Assembly: GCA_044223515.1 (NCBI GenBank)
Contig: JBGALV010000047.1
Span: 1-37,462, forward strand
Origin: SHVZ01 sp044223515
Lineage (GTDB): Bacteria > Pseudomonadota > Alphaproteobacteria > SHVZ01
Direction: 5' to 3'
Length of the DNA stretch: 37,462 nt
Part shown: positions 7,956-17,642 of the stretch, piece after piece
How positions within the stretch are numbered: the stretch's first letter is position 1
How the letters are laid out: each line of letters begins with the position of its first letter
Made by a program: the position numbers and the translations under genes
The notes under the pieces: model-generated
Databases searched by the model: none
What the model was told of the DNA's origin: nothing
What the model saw: only the letters and a program-made list of their open reading frames with translations

Positions 7956-9158
7956 TTATCGAAGCGACGCGCAGGCTCTCTGGATCCGGGTGCAGGCGTC
8001 TTCCAGCTCCTTGGTCGAGGTCGCGTAGGAGACGCGGAAATGCGGCGCGAGGCCGAACGCCTCGCCCGGCACCACCGCGACGCCCTCGGCATCGAGCAGG
8101 TAGTTGGCGAAGTCGGTGTCGTTGCCGATCTTCTTGCCGTCCGGGGTCTCCTTGCCGATCACGCCGGCGCAGGACGGATAGACGTAGAAGGCACCCTCGG
8201 GCCGGTGGCAGGTGAGGCCCTTCGCCTGGTTCAGCATGCTGATGACCAGGTCGCGGCGCTCCTTGAACGACTGGTTGTGCCTGGGGATGAAGTCCATCGG
8301 CCCGGTCAGCGCCGCGACCGCGGCGGCTTGGCTGATCGAGGACGGGTTCGAGGTCGACTGCGACTGGATCGCGCCCATCGCCTTGATCAGCTTCTCCGGC
8401 CCGCCGGCATAGCCGATGCGCCAGCCGGTCATGCAGTAGGCCTTGGAGACACCGTTGCAGGTCAGCGTACGCTCGTAGAGCGCGGGCTCGACCTCGGCCG
8501 GCGTGCAGAACTCGAAGCCGTCATAGACGAGGTGCTCGTACATGTCGTCGGTCATCACCCAGACATGCGGGTGACGCTTCAGCACGTCGGTCAGCGCCTT
8601 CATGTCCTTGCGGGTATAGCCGGCGCCGGTGGGGTTGGACGGGCTGTTGAGGATCACCCACTTGGTCTTCGGCGTGATCGCGCGCTCGAGGTCCTCGGGC
8701 TTCATCTTGAAGCCGCTCGACTGCGGGCAGGAGACGAAGACCGGCGTGCCCTCGGCGAGCTCGACCATGTCGGGATAGCTGACCCAGTATGGCGCCGGGA
8801 TGATGACCTCGTCGCCCGGGTCGATCGTCGCCATGAAGGCGTTGTAGAGCACCTGCTTGCCGCCGGTGCCGACGATGATCTGGCTCGCCTTGTAGTCGAG
8901 GCCGTTCTCGCGCTTGAACTTGCCGGCGATCGCGGCCTTCAGCGCCGGGGTGCCGTCGACGTTGGTGTAGCGCGTGTCGCCCTTGTCGATCGCCGCCTTG
9001 GCCGCCAGGCGGATGTGCTCCGGCGTGTCGAAGTCGGGCTCGCCGGCCGCCAGCGCGATCACGTCCCGGCCCGCCGCTTTGAGGTCTCGGGCCTTGCCCG
9101 AGATCGCGATGGTCGGAGACGGCTTGATGCGGCCGAGGCGGCTGGCGATGAAGGCCAT
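7956..9158 (-). CDS. Pyridoxal-phosphate aminotransferase, class I (aspartate/aromatic type)
   Basis: A 400-residue cytoplasmic fold-type I aminotransferase transferring amino groups between amino acids such as aspartate and 2-oxoglutarate. Lys239 in GVSKAYCMTGWRIGYAGG forms the Schiff base. Asn171/Asn175 lie in NSPSNPTG, an Asp in TDDMYEHL contacts the pyridine ring, and the Arg of WRIGYA binds phosphate. The N-terminus (SRLGRIKPSPTIAI) is typical of the alphaproteobacterial aspartate aminotransferase subgroup. AGAGGA lies about 5 nt before the ATG. It is divergent from uvrB across a 130-nt spacer. The copper operon follows downstream but has its own promoter. Confidence 0.93.
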   Translation of the reverse strand: MAFIASRLGRIKPSPTIAISGKARDLKAAGRDVIALAAGEPDFDTPEHIRLAAKAAIDKGDTRYTNVDGTPALKAAIAGKFKRENGLDYKASQIIVGTGGKQVLYNAFMATIDPGDEVIIPAPYWVSYPDMVELAEGTPVFVSCPQSSGFKMKPEDLERAITPKTKWVILNSPSNPTGAGYTRKDMKALTDVLKRHPHVWVMTDDMYEHLVYDGFEFCTPAEVEPALYERTLTCNGVSKAYCMTGWRIGYAGGPEKLIKAMGAIQSQSTSNPSSISQAAAVAALTGPMDFIPRHNQSFKERRDLVISMLNQAKGLTCHRPEGAFYVYPSCAGVIGKETPDGKKIGNDTDFANYLLDAEGVAVVPGEAFGLAPHFRVSYATSTKELEDACTRIQRACASLR

Positions 9159-9246
9159 GATGTCCTCTGAAAGACGGCTGGGGCGGGAAAGCGGCGCACC
9201 CTAGCGGCCGGGGGCGGGGGGTTCAAGCGCGCTTGGCCGCGATGCC

Positions 9247-9275
9247 TTGGACTCGCATCGGCGGCTCCCTATGTT
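9247..9275 (+). promoter_or_regulatory. Predicted sigma-70 promoter of uvrB
   Basis: TTGGAC (9247-9252) and TATGTT (9270-9275) are spaced by 17 nt. The -10 overlaps the first half of the SOS box, as expected for a LexA-repressed promoter. The predicted start would lie about 7 nt before the uvrB ATG, so the mRNA would be almost leaderless. Confidence 0.5.
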
Positions 9276-9287
9276 CTAACCTTGTTC
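9273..9287. promoter_or_regulatory. SOS box (LexA operator), GTTC-N7-GTTC
   Basis: GTTC at 9273-9276 and GTTC at 9284-9287 are separated by exactly 7 nt, which is the direct-repeat LexA site of Alphaproteobacteria. It ends one base before the uvrB start codon and overlaps the predicted -10. uvrB is a classical SOS gene, which supports the call. Confidence 0.88.
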
Positions 9288-9288
9288 C

Positions 9289-11505
<2,217 letters not shown>

Positions 11506-11955
11506 TCAGCCGATCAGGCTCGTGTCCCGCGTCGAGAGGTAGAGCAGGCTCGTCGGCGGGTCGATCAGGTGCTGGATCAGCGCGACCGGCTGGAAATGCA
11601 GCTCGTGCAGGCGATCGATCGGCGTCCACTCGTAGCGGAAGCGCGGCTCGCGGCTTTTCAGCGGCGTGCCCGGCGAGACGCCCGGATCCAGCGCGCGGAC
11701 GCGGAAGTAGAACCCGTACTCGCGCATCACGTCGCCGCCGAGCGGGAAGAAGTTCTCGTTGACGATGAGCATGTCCTCGCAGGAGACGGCGAGGCCCATC
11801 TCCTCCTGGAACTCCCGGCGCACGGCGAGCTCCAGCGTCTCCATGTCCTCGAGCCGGCCGCCGGGCAGGTTCCAGAGATCGGTGCCGACCGCGTTCTCGA
11901 GGATCACCGCGCCGCCGGCGACGAGGATGCCGGCGGCGCGAATCTGGGTCCTCAC
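11506..11955 (-). CDS. Nudix hydrolase
   Basis: A 149-residue pyrophosphohydrolase with a complete Nudix box: G33-x5-E39-x7-R47-E48-F49-x-E51-E52-x-G54, the Mg2+ and diphosphate site. The substrate could be a nucleoside diphosphate derivative and is not predictable here. The GTG at 11955 is chosen because it overlaps the stop of the M20 gene (GTGA), a typical coupled junction, and places the RAAGILVAGGAVIL strand at the N-terminus as in the family. The frame is open upstream inside the M20 gene, but that part is not protein-like. It converges on uvrB with directly abutting stops. Confidence 0.9.
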   Translation of the reverse strand: MRTQIRAAGILVAGGAVILENAVGTDLWNLPGGRLEDMETLELAVRREFQEEMGLAVSCEDMLIVNENFFPLGGDVMREYGFYFRVRALDPGVSPGTPLKSREPRFRYEWTPIDRLHELHFQPVALIQHLIDPPTSLLYLSTRDTSLIG

Positions 11956-13127
11956 GCCGCCTCTTTCTCGAGGAAGCGCTCGGCAAGACGGGCGAGGAAG
12001 CTGACCCCGACCGGGATCGCCTCGTTGTTGAAGTCGTAGTTCGGGTTGTGAAGCACGCAGTTGCCCTCGCCCGGACCGTTGCCGAGCCAAAGCATGGCGC
12101 CCGGCACCTTCTGCAGCATGAAGGAGAAGTCCTCACCGCCCATCACCGGCGGGATGTCGCACTTGACGTTGCCCTTGCCGCAGACCTCCTCGGCGACCTT
12201 GGTCGCGAAGTCGGTCTCGTCGGCGTGGTTGATCGTCGGCGGATAGCGGCGGTCGTACTTGTATTCGATCGTGGCGCCGTAGGCCGAGGCGACGCCGCGG
12301 GCGATCTCGCCCAGGCGTTTCTCGATCATGTCCTGCACATGCGGGACGAGCGCGCGGGCGGTGCCGCCGATCGTCACCTCGTCAGGAATCACGTTGAAGG
12401 TGTCGCCGCCCTTCATGAAGCCGACGCTGACCACGACCGAGTCGAGCGGGTCGACGTTGCGGCTGGCGATGGTCTGAAGCGCCATCACGATCTGGCAGCC
12501 GATGACGAAGGGATCGTTGCCCTGGTGCGGCATGGCGCCGTGGCTGCCCTTGGCGCGGACCTTGATGGTCCAGGAATCCGAGGAGGCGAGCAGCGTGCCG
12601 GCACGCACCGCCATGTGGCCGACCGGAAGGCCCGGCACGTTGTGCATCGCGAAGACGCCGTCGCAGGGGAACTTCTGGAACAGGCCTTCCTCGACCATGA
12701 CGCGGCCGCCGCCGAGACCTTCCTCGGCCGGCTGGAAGATGAAGTGAATGGTGCCGTTGAAGTTCTTGGTCTCGGCGAGGTAGCGCGCCGCGCCCAGCAG
12801 CATGGTCGTGTGGCCGTCATGGCCGCAGGCATGCATCTTGTTCTTGTTCTTCGAGGCGTGCGCGAAGGTGTTGCGCTCCTGGATCGGCAGCGCGTCCATG
12901 TCGGCGCGCAGCCCGATCGAGCGCGTGGCGTTGCCGCGACGGAGCGTGCCGACGACGCCGGTCTTGGCGAGCCCGCGATGCACCTCGCAGCCGTACTCGG
13001 CGAGCTTCTTGGCGACGATGTCCGAGGTCCGCACCTCCTCGAACGCCGTCTCCGGGTGCATGTGGATGTCCTGGCGGATCGAGGAAAGCTCGGCCTGGTA
13101 GTCGAGCACGCGGGTGATGACGGACAT
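11952..13127 (-). CDS. M20 family amidohydrolase (N-acyl-amino-acid hydrolase type)
   Basis: A 391-residue cytoplasmic metallohydrolase of the M20D/hippurate-hydrolase group, cleaving acyl or indole-type groups from amino acids. The metal-binding segment MHACGHDGHT is at 98-107 (Cys101, His103). A second Glu pair lies in FQPAEEG (132-138). The dimerisation domain spans about 180-290, and the C-terminal His segment is in PPVMGGEDFSFM. The start ATG at 13127 gives the family N-terminus (RQDIHMHPETAFEE). The Nudix gene is translationally coupled downstream. Substrate unknown. Confidence 0.94.
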   Translation of the reverse strand: MSVITRVLDYQAELSSIRQDIHMHPETAFEEVRTSDIVAKKLAEYGCEVHRGLAKTGVVGTLRRGNATRSIGLRADMDALPIQERNTFAHASKNKNKMHACGHDGHTTMLLGAARYLAETKNFNGTIHFIFQPAEEGLGGGRVMVEEGLFQKFPCDGVFAMHNVPGLPVGHMAVRAGTLLASSDSWTIKVRAKGSHGAMPHQGNDPFVIGCQIVMALQTIASRNVDPLDSVVVSVGFMKGGDTFNVIPDEVTIGGTARALVPHVQDMIEKRLGEIARGVASAYGATIEYKYDRRYPPTINHADETDFATKVAEEVCGKGNVKCDIPPVMGGEDFSFMLQKVPGAMLWLGNGPGEGNCVLHNPNYDFNNEAIPVGVSFLARLAERFLEKEAA

Positions 13128-13279
13128 CGGTGGGCTCCAGAGCGGATGGGAAGGGCGGATTGAGGCGCAGGCCGGGGCCGCCTGTCAAACGCCAAGCCCG
13201 TCAGAAAGGTAGCGACCGCAGGCAACTTTGCTAAAATGCCGGCCGCCTCGCGTCGGAACCGAAAGCGGACCATCCAAGC

Positions 13280-13693
13280 ATGCCGCTCGACTACACCAGC
13301 CTCTCGGCCTTGGTCGTTGAGGACAACGACTTTATCCGGGGCATGATCGTGAAGATGCTCCGCTCCAAGGACTTGAAAGGGATCCAGGAGGCGACCGACG
13401 GCAAGGCGGCGATTCGCCTGCTCAAGGACGGGTTCGTTCCCGACTTCATCGTCTGCGACATCAAGATGAGCCCGGTCAGCGGCCTCGAGTTCGTCGAGTT
13501 CATCCGCAGCGACGTCACGCTCGCCAAGTACAATTTCCCGGTCATCATCCTGACCGGCAGCGGCCTTCGCGATCACGTGGTCAAGGCGAAGGAGTACAAG
13601 GTCGACGCCTTCCTCCTGAAGCCGGTGTCGCGCGAAGGTCTGTTCGGCCGCATCGAGCAGGTGCTGGCCGGCCGCCGCGTTCCCGCGGGCTGA
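13280..13693 (+). CDS. Single-domain response regulator (receiver), second copy
   Basis: A 137-residue stand-alone receiver: Glu14/Asp15 (LVVEDND), phospho-acceptor Asp60 (FIVCDIKMSP), Thr92 (IILTGSG) and Lys114 (FLLKPVS). It is only distantly similar to the receiver at 4032-4418. The SDR gene follows after 5 nt, so both are probably co-transcribed, an unusual pairing. A TAAAAT at 13232-13237 could be a -10, but no good -35 is placed before it. Partner kinase unknown. Confidence 0.93.
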   Translation: MPLDYTSLSALVVEDNDFIRGMIVKMLRSKDLKGIQEATDGKAAIRLLKDGFVPDFIVCDIKMSPVSGLEFVEFIRSDVTLAKYNFPVIILTGSGLRDHVVKAKEYKVDAFLLKPVSREGLFGRIEQVLAGRRVPAG

Positions 13694-13698
13694 CTTTC

Positions 13699-14481
13699 AT
13701 GCCGGAAGCACGGGCGGCGGAGAGGCGCGGGGCCGCGCTGGTCACTGGGGCCGCCAAGCGGATCGGCCGCGCGATCGCCCTCGACCTCGCCGCCGACGGC
13801 TGGGACGTGGCGATCCATTACAACTCCAGCGAAGCGGATGCGCGGAGCGCGGTGGAGGCCATCGAGAAGCTCGGCCGCCGTGCCGTCGCGTTGAAGGCCG
13901 ACCTGCAGCGCGAGGCCGATACGGCGCCGCTGGTCGGTCGCGCCATCGAGGCGCTGGGGTCGCTGCGGCTCCTGGTCAACAATGCCTCGACCTTCGAGAA
14001 CGACGGCTGGAACACGGCGACGCGGGAGTCCTGGGACTTCCACGTCGAGACCAACCTGCGCGCGCCCTTCGTCCTGACCCAGGCCTTTGCCCGCCAGCTG
14101 CCGGAGGGTGTGGACGGCAACGTGATCAACATGCTGGACGAGCGGGTCTGGAACCTGACCCCGGCCTTCGTCAGCTACACCGTCAGCAAAGTCGGCCTCT
14201 GGGGCCTCACCCAGACCCTGGCGCTGGCGCTGGCGCCGAGGATCCGGGTCAACGGCATCGGGCCCGGACCGGCGCTGGCGAACGTCCGGCAGACGCCGGA
14301 GCATTTCGCCGAGCAATGCGCCAGCATGCCCCTCGGGCGCGGCACCACCCCCGAGGAAATCTGCCGGACCGTGCGCTTCATCCTGGCGGCCCCGGCGATG
14401 ACCGGGCAAATGATCGCCCTCGATGGCGGCCAGCACCTGAGTTGGGCGCCCCCCGCCAAGGGGTGGGTCGTCCCTGAATAG
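13699..14481 (+). CDS. SDR oxidoreductase, pteridine-reductase-like (PTR1/FolM type)
   Basis: A 260-residue NADPH-type short-chain dehydrogenase. The cofactor motif TGAAKRIGR (16-24) with the downstream Arg is typical of the PTR1/FolM branch, and NNAS is at 94-97. The catalytic Ser of ordinary SDRs is replaced: the sequence reads NMLDERVWNLTPAFVSYTVSK, giving Asp147, Tyr160 and Lys164, the Asp-Tyr-Lys set known from pteridine reductases. Likely reaction: reduction of dihydropterin or dihydrofolate-type substrates. It sits 5 nt after the receiver gene and is followed by a hairpin terminator at 14552. Confidence is high for SDR, moderate for the pterin substrate. Confidence 0.9.
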   Translation: MPEARAAERRGAALVTGAAKRIGRAIALDLAADGWDVAIHYNSSEADARSAVEAIEKLGRRAVALKADLQREADTAPLVGRAIEALGSLRLLVNNASTFENDGWNTATRESWDFHVETNLRAPFVLTQAFARQLPEGVDGNVINMLDERVWNLTPAFVSYTVSKVGLWGLTQTLALALAPRIRVNGIGPGPALANVRQTPEHFAEQCASMPLGRGTTPEEICRTVRFILAAPAMTGQMIALDGGQHLSWAPPAKGWVVPE

Positions 14482-14551
14482 ACTTCGCGGGGCTTCGAGG
14501 CTCGGAGTCGGGGCAACCAAGCTCCAAACCGCCGGGCAATTCGGTGGGAAA

Positions 14552-14572
14552 CGGCAGAGTTCTGCCGATTTT
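14552..14572 (+). terminator. Intrinsic terminator after the SDR gene
   Basis: CGGCAG-AGTT-CTGCCG forms a 6-bp GC-rich stem with a 4-nt loop, followed by ATTTT. It is 71 nt downstream of the SDR stop, on the plus strand. Confidence 0.65.
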
Positions 14573-14787
14573 GCGGTCTGCTCAACCTACCTTCGTTAGG
14601 AAAGTTGTGCACAGCCGGAACGGGCGGAATGAGGCCCGCGCCCCGAGTCAAGGGGAACATCTCCTCAACGATCAGTTATCGAATAGTCACGGAGTTTCCG
14701 AAGCTAGATCAAAGGCTTCCGCGAATTGCCTATATAACGAGCAGATTGGTGAAGTTCAGCGTTTCCGGGGCTTCGGAGGGCGACAGG

Positions 14788-14819
14788 GGGAACTGCCAAC
14801 AGGGTTATCCACAGTTCCC
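14788..14819. repeat. Inverted repeat enclosing a perfect DnaA box
   Basis: GGGAACTG (14788-14795) and CAGTTCCC (14812-14819) are perfect 8-bp arms. The consensus DnaA box TTATCCACA (14805-14813) lies between and slightly into the right arm. In RNA this would be a hairpin with a 16-nt loop; in DNA it places one DnaA site in a dyad. Confidence 0.6.
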
Positions 14820-14886
14820 GTGGATATCATCGCCGAAGCGAGGCATTCCCAGGGTTTCCGCTGCGGATCGAAAGCATTTTCCGGGA

Positions 14887-14930
14887 ATGCGAAAGCGAAA
14901 AGGGCGGAGACGCTTTCGCATCCCCGCCCT
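14887..14930 (-). terminator. Terminator-like crossing hairpins downstream of the lipoprotein genes
   Basis: Two perfect complementary pairs interleave: an 11-bp pair (ATGCGAAAGCG at 14887-14897 with CGCTTTCGCAT at 14911-14921) and a 7-bp pair (AGGGCGG at 14901-14907 with CCGCCCT at 14924-14930). The order A-B-A'-B' allows either two exclusive hairpins or a pseudoknot. On the minus strand the CCGCCCT copy runs into TTTT, which suits termination of the lipoprotein transcript about 30-70 nt after its stop. Confidence 0.55.
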
Positions 14931-14958
14931 CTTGGCTCGATAACAGCCTTGAGGTGTA

Positions 14959-15204
14959 TCAGCGCCAGGCCGGCTTGCCGAGATTGAGCTGCTTGGGATC
15001 GGTGAAGGCACCGATCGCCGCACCGCCCACGCCGCCGACGACGGCGCCGGTCACGGGATCACCGCCCAGGACCGCGCCGGCGACAGCGCCGGTCCCGGCG
15101 CCGATCCCCGCGCCGGAGAGAGCCCGGTCGCCCTGGGTGTAGCCGCAGGCGCCGAGGCTCACCGCCGCGACGGCGAGAATGGCCGGTAAGATAATGCGCT
15201 TCAT
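14959..15204 (-). CDS. Small glycine-zipper lipoprotein, copy A
   Basis: An 81-residue predicted lipoprotein. The signal sequence ends in the lipobox SLGAC (Cys20), then GYTQGDRALS and a glycine-zipper segment (about 31-65, repeated GxxxG/A) able to pack in a membrane, then a C-terminal NLGKPAWR. Related proteins are often annotated as osmotically inducible or YMGG-like lipoproteins of unknown function. The start ATG at 15204 has GGAGAC before it. It lies 21 nt downstream of its paralogue (15226-15468) on the same strand and is clearly a tandem duplicate. Confidence 0.88.
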   Translation of the reverse strand: MKRIILPAILAVAAVSLGACGYTQGDRALSGAGIGAGTGAVAGAVLGGDPVTGAVVGGVGGAAIGAFTDPKQLNLGKPAWR

Positions 15205-15225
15205 GGTCTGTCTCCGATCGAGCCG

Positions 15226-15468
15226 TTAGCGCCAGGCCGGACGGCCGAGGTTCACGGCATGCGGGTCGGTGAAGGCACCGAGGGCCGCGCCGCCGACGCC
15301 GCCGATGAGGGCACCGGTCCCGGCGTTGCCGCTGAGGCTGCCGATGGCGGCACCGGTGCCGGCGCCGATCAGACCGCCCGAGAGCGCCCGGTCACCCTGG
15401 CTGTAGCCGCAGGCACCCAGGCTCACGGCCGCGAGGGCCAGAACAACAGGCAAAGTGATTCGCTTCAT
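15226..15468 (-). CDS. Small glycine-zipper lipoprotein, copy B
   Basis: An 80-residue paralogue of the downstream gene: same MKRI start, lipobox SLGAC with Cys20, GYSQGDRALS, a glycine-zipper core and an NLGRPAWR end. The main differences are in the zipper (SLSGNAGTG versus VLGGDPVTG). The ATG at 15468 is chosen for its AGGAGACAGATC leader, nearly the same as that of copy A; the open frame upstream is not protein-like. The 231-nt spacer to divergent uvrC should hold its promoter. A TGCGAAAGCG decamer in that spacer (complement at 15569-15578) recurs in the terminator arms at 14887-14921. Confidence 0.88.
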   Translation of the reverse strand: MKRITLPVVLALAAVSLGACGYSQGDRALSGGLIGAGTGAAIGSLSGNAGTGALIGGVGGAALGAFTDPHAVNLGRPAWR

Positions 15469-15699
15469 GATCTGTCTCCTCTCGAAAGTCGTGAGCTGCC
15501 CGCACCGACGAACCTCTCTCTCGCCTGCATCCGCCGCCATCTTGTAACGAGGGGCGCGACAGCGTTTGCGCTTTCGCACCGCTCTTCCGATATCCTTCGC
15601 AAGGATGCGGAGACGGCGGCGACCCGAGGCGAGAAGCGTGGTCCCGCATGGACGCCACGTACGCCATCCCAACATCCGCCGGTGTGACAGGTTCCAGGA

Positions 15700-17595
15700 A
15701 TGAGCGACGTAGAGGCCCGTGACCTTTTAGAGAATGAGCCGCTGGCCGAATCCGGCTTCGCGCAGGGCGCGGCCGTGATCGAATCGCAGCTCAAGGTCCT
15801 GCCCCAGGGCCCCGGCGTCTATCGCATGCTCGACAGCCACGGCAACGCGCTCTACGTCGGCAAGGCGCGCAGCGTGAAGAAGCGCGTCGCCTCATATATC
15901 CAGCTACCGCGGCTCTCCACGCGCATCCGCCGCATGGTCGCAGAAACCGCACAGCTCGAAGTCGTGCAGACCCATACCGAGGTCGAGGCGCTGCTGCTCG
16001 AGCTCAACCTGATCAAGAAGCTGAAGCCGCGCTACAACGTGCTGCTTCGCGACGACAAGAGCTTCCCCTACATCCTCGCGACCGGCGACCACGACTTCCC
16101 GCGGCTGGTGAAGTATCGCGGCGCGCGGACCAAGGCGGGCGACTACTTCGGCCCCTTCGCGTCGGCCGGCGCCGTCGGCCGCACGTTGACGGCGCTGCAG
16201 CGCGCCTTCCTGCTGCGCAACTGCTCGGACGCGGTCTTCTCGCAACGCACGCGCCCCTGCCTGCAGTATCAGATCAAGCGCTGCACGGCGCCCTGCGTCG
16301 GCCGCATCACCAAGGAAAGCTATGCCGACTCTGTCAGGCAGGCGCGCGACTTCCTCACCGGCAAGAGCCGCCAGGTGCAGGCGGAGCTGGCCGAGAAGAT
16401 GCAGCAGGCATCCGAGGCCCTCGACTTCGAGACCGCGGCGCGCACGCGCGACCGCCTGCGCGCGTTGGCGCAGATCCAGTCGCACCAGGACATCAACATC
16501 GAAGGCCTCGACGACGCCGACGTGGTGGCGCTCGCCCAGGATGCAGGCCAGACCTGCGTGCAGGTGTTCTTCTTCCGCTCCGGCAGCAACTTCGGCAATC
16601 GCGCGTATTTCCCCTCCCACGACAGGGCGCTGGAGGCGGAAGAGATCATCTCCGCCTTCATCGGCCAGTTCTACACGGGCCGGCCGCCGCCGAAGCTCAT
16701 CCTGGTCAGCCACGAGCCGACGGAGAAGGCGCTCCTCGAGGAAGCCCTCAGCCTCAAGGCCGAGCGGAAGGTCGAGATCGCGACGCCGCAACGCGGGGCC
16801 AAGACCAACCTGGTCGAGCATGCGCTGCTGAACGCGCGCGAAGCGCTGGCCCGGCGGCTCGCCGAGGGATCCTCGCAGCGGAAGCTGCTGGAGGGATTGG
16901 GGACGGCCTTCAGGCTATCGGCGTCACCGAAGCGGATCGAGGTCTACGACAACAGCCACATCATGGGGACCGCGGCGATCGGCGCGATGATCGTCGCCGG
17001 GCCGGAAGGCTTCCAGAAGAACGCGTATCGCAAGTTCAACATCCGCGAGGCCAAGCCCGGCGACGACTTCGCGATGATGCGCGAGGTCCTGACCCGCCGG
17101 TTCGCCCGCGCGATCAAGGAGGATCCGGAGCGGACCGAGGGGGCGTGGCCGGACCTGGTGCTGATAGACGGCGGCAAGGGCCAGATGTCGGCGGTGCAGG
17201 GCGTGATGTCGGAGCTGGGCGCGACCGGGGTGCCGATGGTGGCGATCGCCAAAGGCGAGGACCGGGACGCCGGCCGCGAGCGGTTCTTCCTGCCGGATGG
17301 CGAAGAGGTGACGCTCGGCCATGACGACCCGCTCCGCTATTTCCTCCAGCGCCTGCGGGACGAAGCGCACCGCTTCGCGATCGAGACCCACCGGGCCAAG
17401 CGGGCGAAGCCTCTCGGTGGGTCCGAGCTCGACGAGATCCCGGGTATCGGCGCCAAGCGCCGGAAGGCGCTCCTGCTGCATTTCGGCTCGGTGCGCGAGA
17501 TCGCCAGAGCCGGCCTCGCCGATCTCCAGAAGGTCGAAGGGATCTCCGAGGCCGTGGCCCAGCGCATCTATTCCCACTTCCATGAGGCCGGCTGA
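15700..17595 (+). CDS. uvrC: Excinuclease ABC subunit UvrC
   Basis: Dual-incision nuclease of nucleotide excision repair, 631 residues. The N-terminal GIY-YIG domain (GPGVYRMLDSHGNALYVGKAR, from about residue 37) makes the 3' cut. A Cys-containing segment (RPCLQYQIKRCTAPCVGRI) and a UVR motif near 225-255 (EALDFETAARTRDRL) that binds UvrB follow. The RNase H-like C-terminal domain makes the 5' cut (EVYDNSH, LVLIDGGKGQ), and helix-hairpin-helix repeats close the protein (LDEIPGIGAKRRKALLLHFG). The first 30 residues are an acidic extension. CAGGA precedes the ATG. No GTTC-N7-GTTC box is visible here, unlike uvrB. It heads the run of genes through 22770. Confidence 0.97.
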   Translation: MSDVEARDLLENEPLAESGFAQGAAVIESQLKVLPQGPGVYRMLDSHGNALYVGKARSVKKRVASYIQLPRLSTRIRRMVAETAQLEVVQTHTEVEALLLELNLIKKLKPRYNVLLRDDKSFPYILATGDHDFPRLVKYRGARTKAGDYFGPFASAGAVGRTLTALQRAFLLRNCSDAVFSQRTRPCLQYQIKRCTAPCVGRITKESYADSVRQARDFLTGKSRQVQAELAEKMQQASEALDFETAARTRDRLRALAQIQSHQDINIEGLDDADVVALAQDAGQTCVQVFFFRSGSNFGNRAYFPSHDRALEAEEIISAFIGQFYTGRPPPKLILVSHEPTEKALLEEALSLKAERKVEIATPQRGAKTNLVEHALLNAREALARRLAEGSSQRKLLEGLGTAFRLSASPKRIEVYDNSHIMGTAAIGAMIVAGPEGFQKNAYRKFNIREAKPGDDFAMMREVLTRRFARAIKEDPERTEGAWPDLVLIDGGKGQMSAVQGVMSELGATGVPMVAIAKGEDRDAGRERFFLPDGEEVTLGHDDPLRYFLQRLRDEAHRFAIETHRAKRAKPLGGSELDEIPGIGAKRRKALLLHFGSVREIARAGLADLQKVEGISEAVAQRIYSHFHEAG

Positions 17596-17642
17596 CGACC
17601 CACCTATGGACTTGATAGAATGGCGCCCTCCCGGACGGCCCA

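Larger units (their letters stand above)
14482..14958. other. 477-nt gene-free region with DnaA box and low-GC core
   Basis: The longest stretch without a credible gene. Contents, left to right: a terminator for the SDR gene (14552-14572); TTGTGCACA (14605-14613), a near-DnaA-box; a visibly AT-richer core from about 14660 to 14760 including TATATAA; a perfect DnaA box TTATCCACA (14805-14813) inside an inverted repeat (14788-14819); and crossing hairpin arms (14887-14930) downstream of the lipoprotein gene. Short reading frames here lack family features. It could be a replication-related or DnaA-titration locus, an untranslated RNA gene, or plain regulatory sequence. There are too few DnaA boxes to call an origin. 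Confidence 0.5.

Noticed and set aside
14482..14958. Calling a chromosomal origin of replication
   Set aside because: Only one perfect DnaA box and one near-match are visible, no CtrA-type TTAA-N7-TTAA sites, and no flanking genes typical of alphaproteobacterial origins.
14544..14987. 147-residue plus-strand frame in the gene-free spacer
   Set aside because: No ribosome-binding site, no domain features, and it runs through the terminator, the DnaA box and the hairpins.
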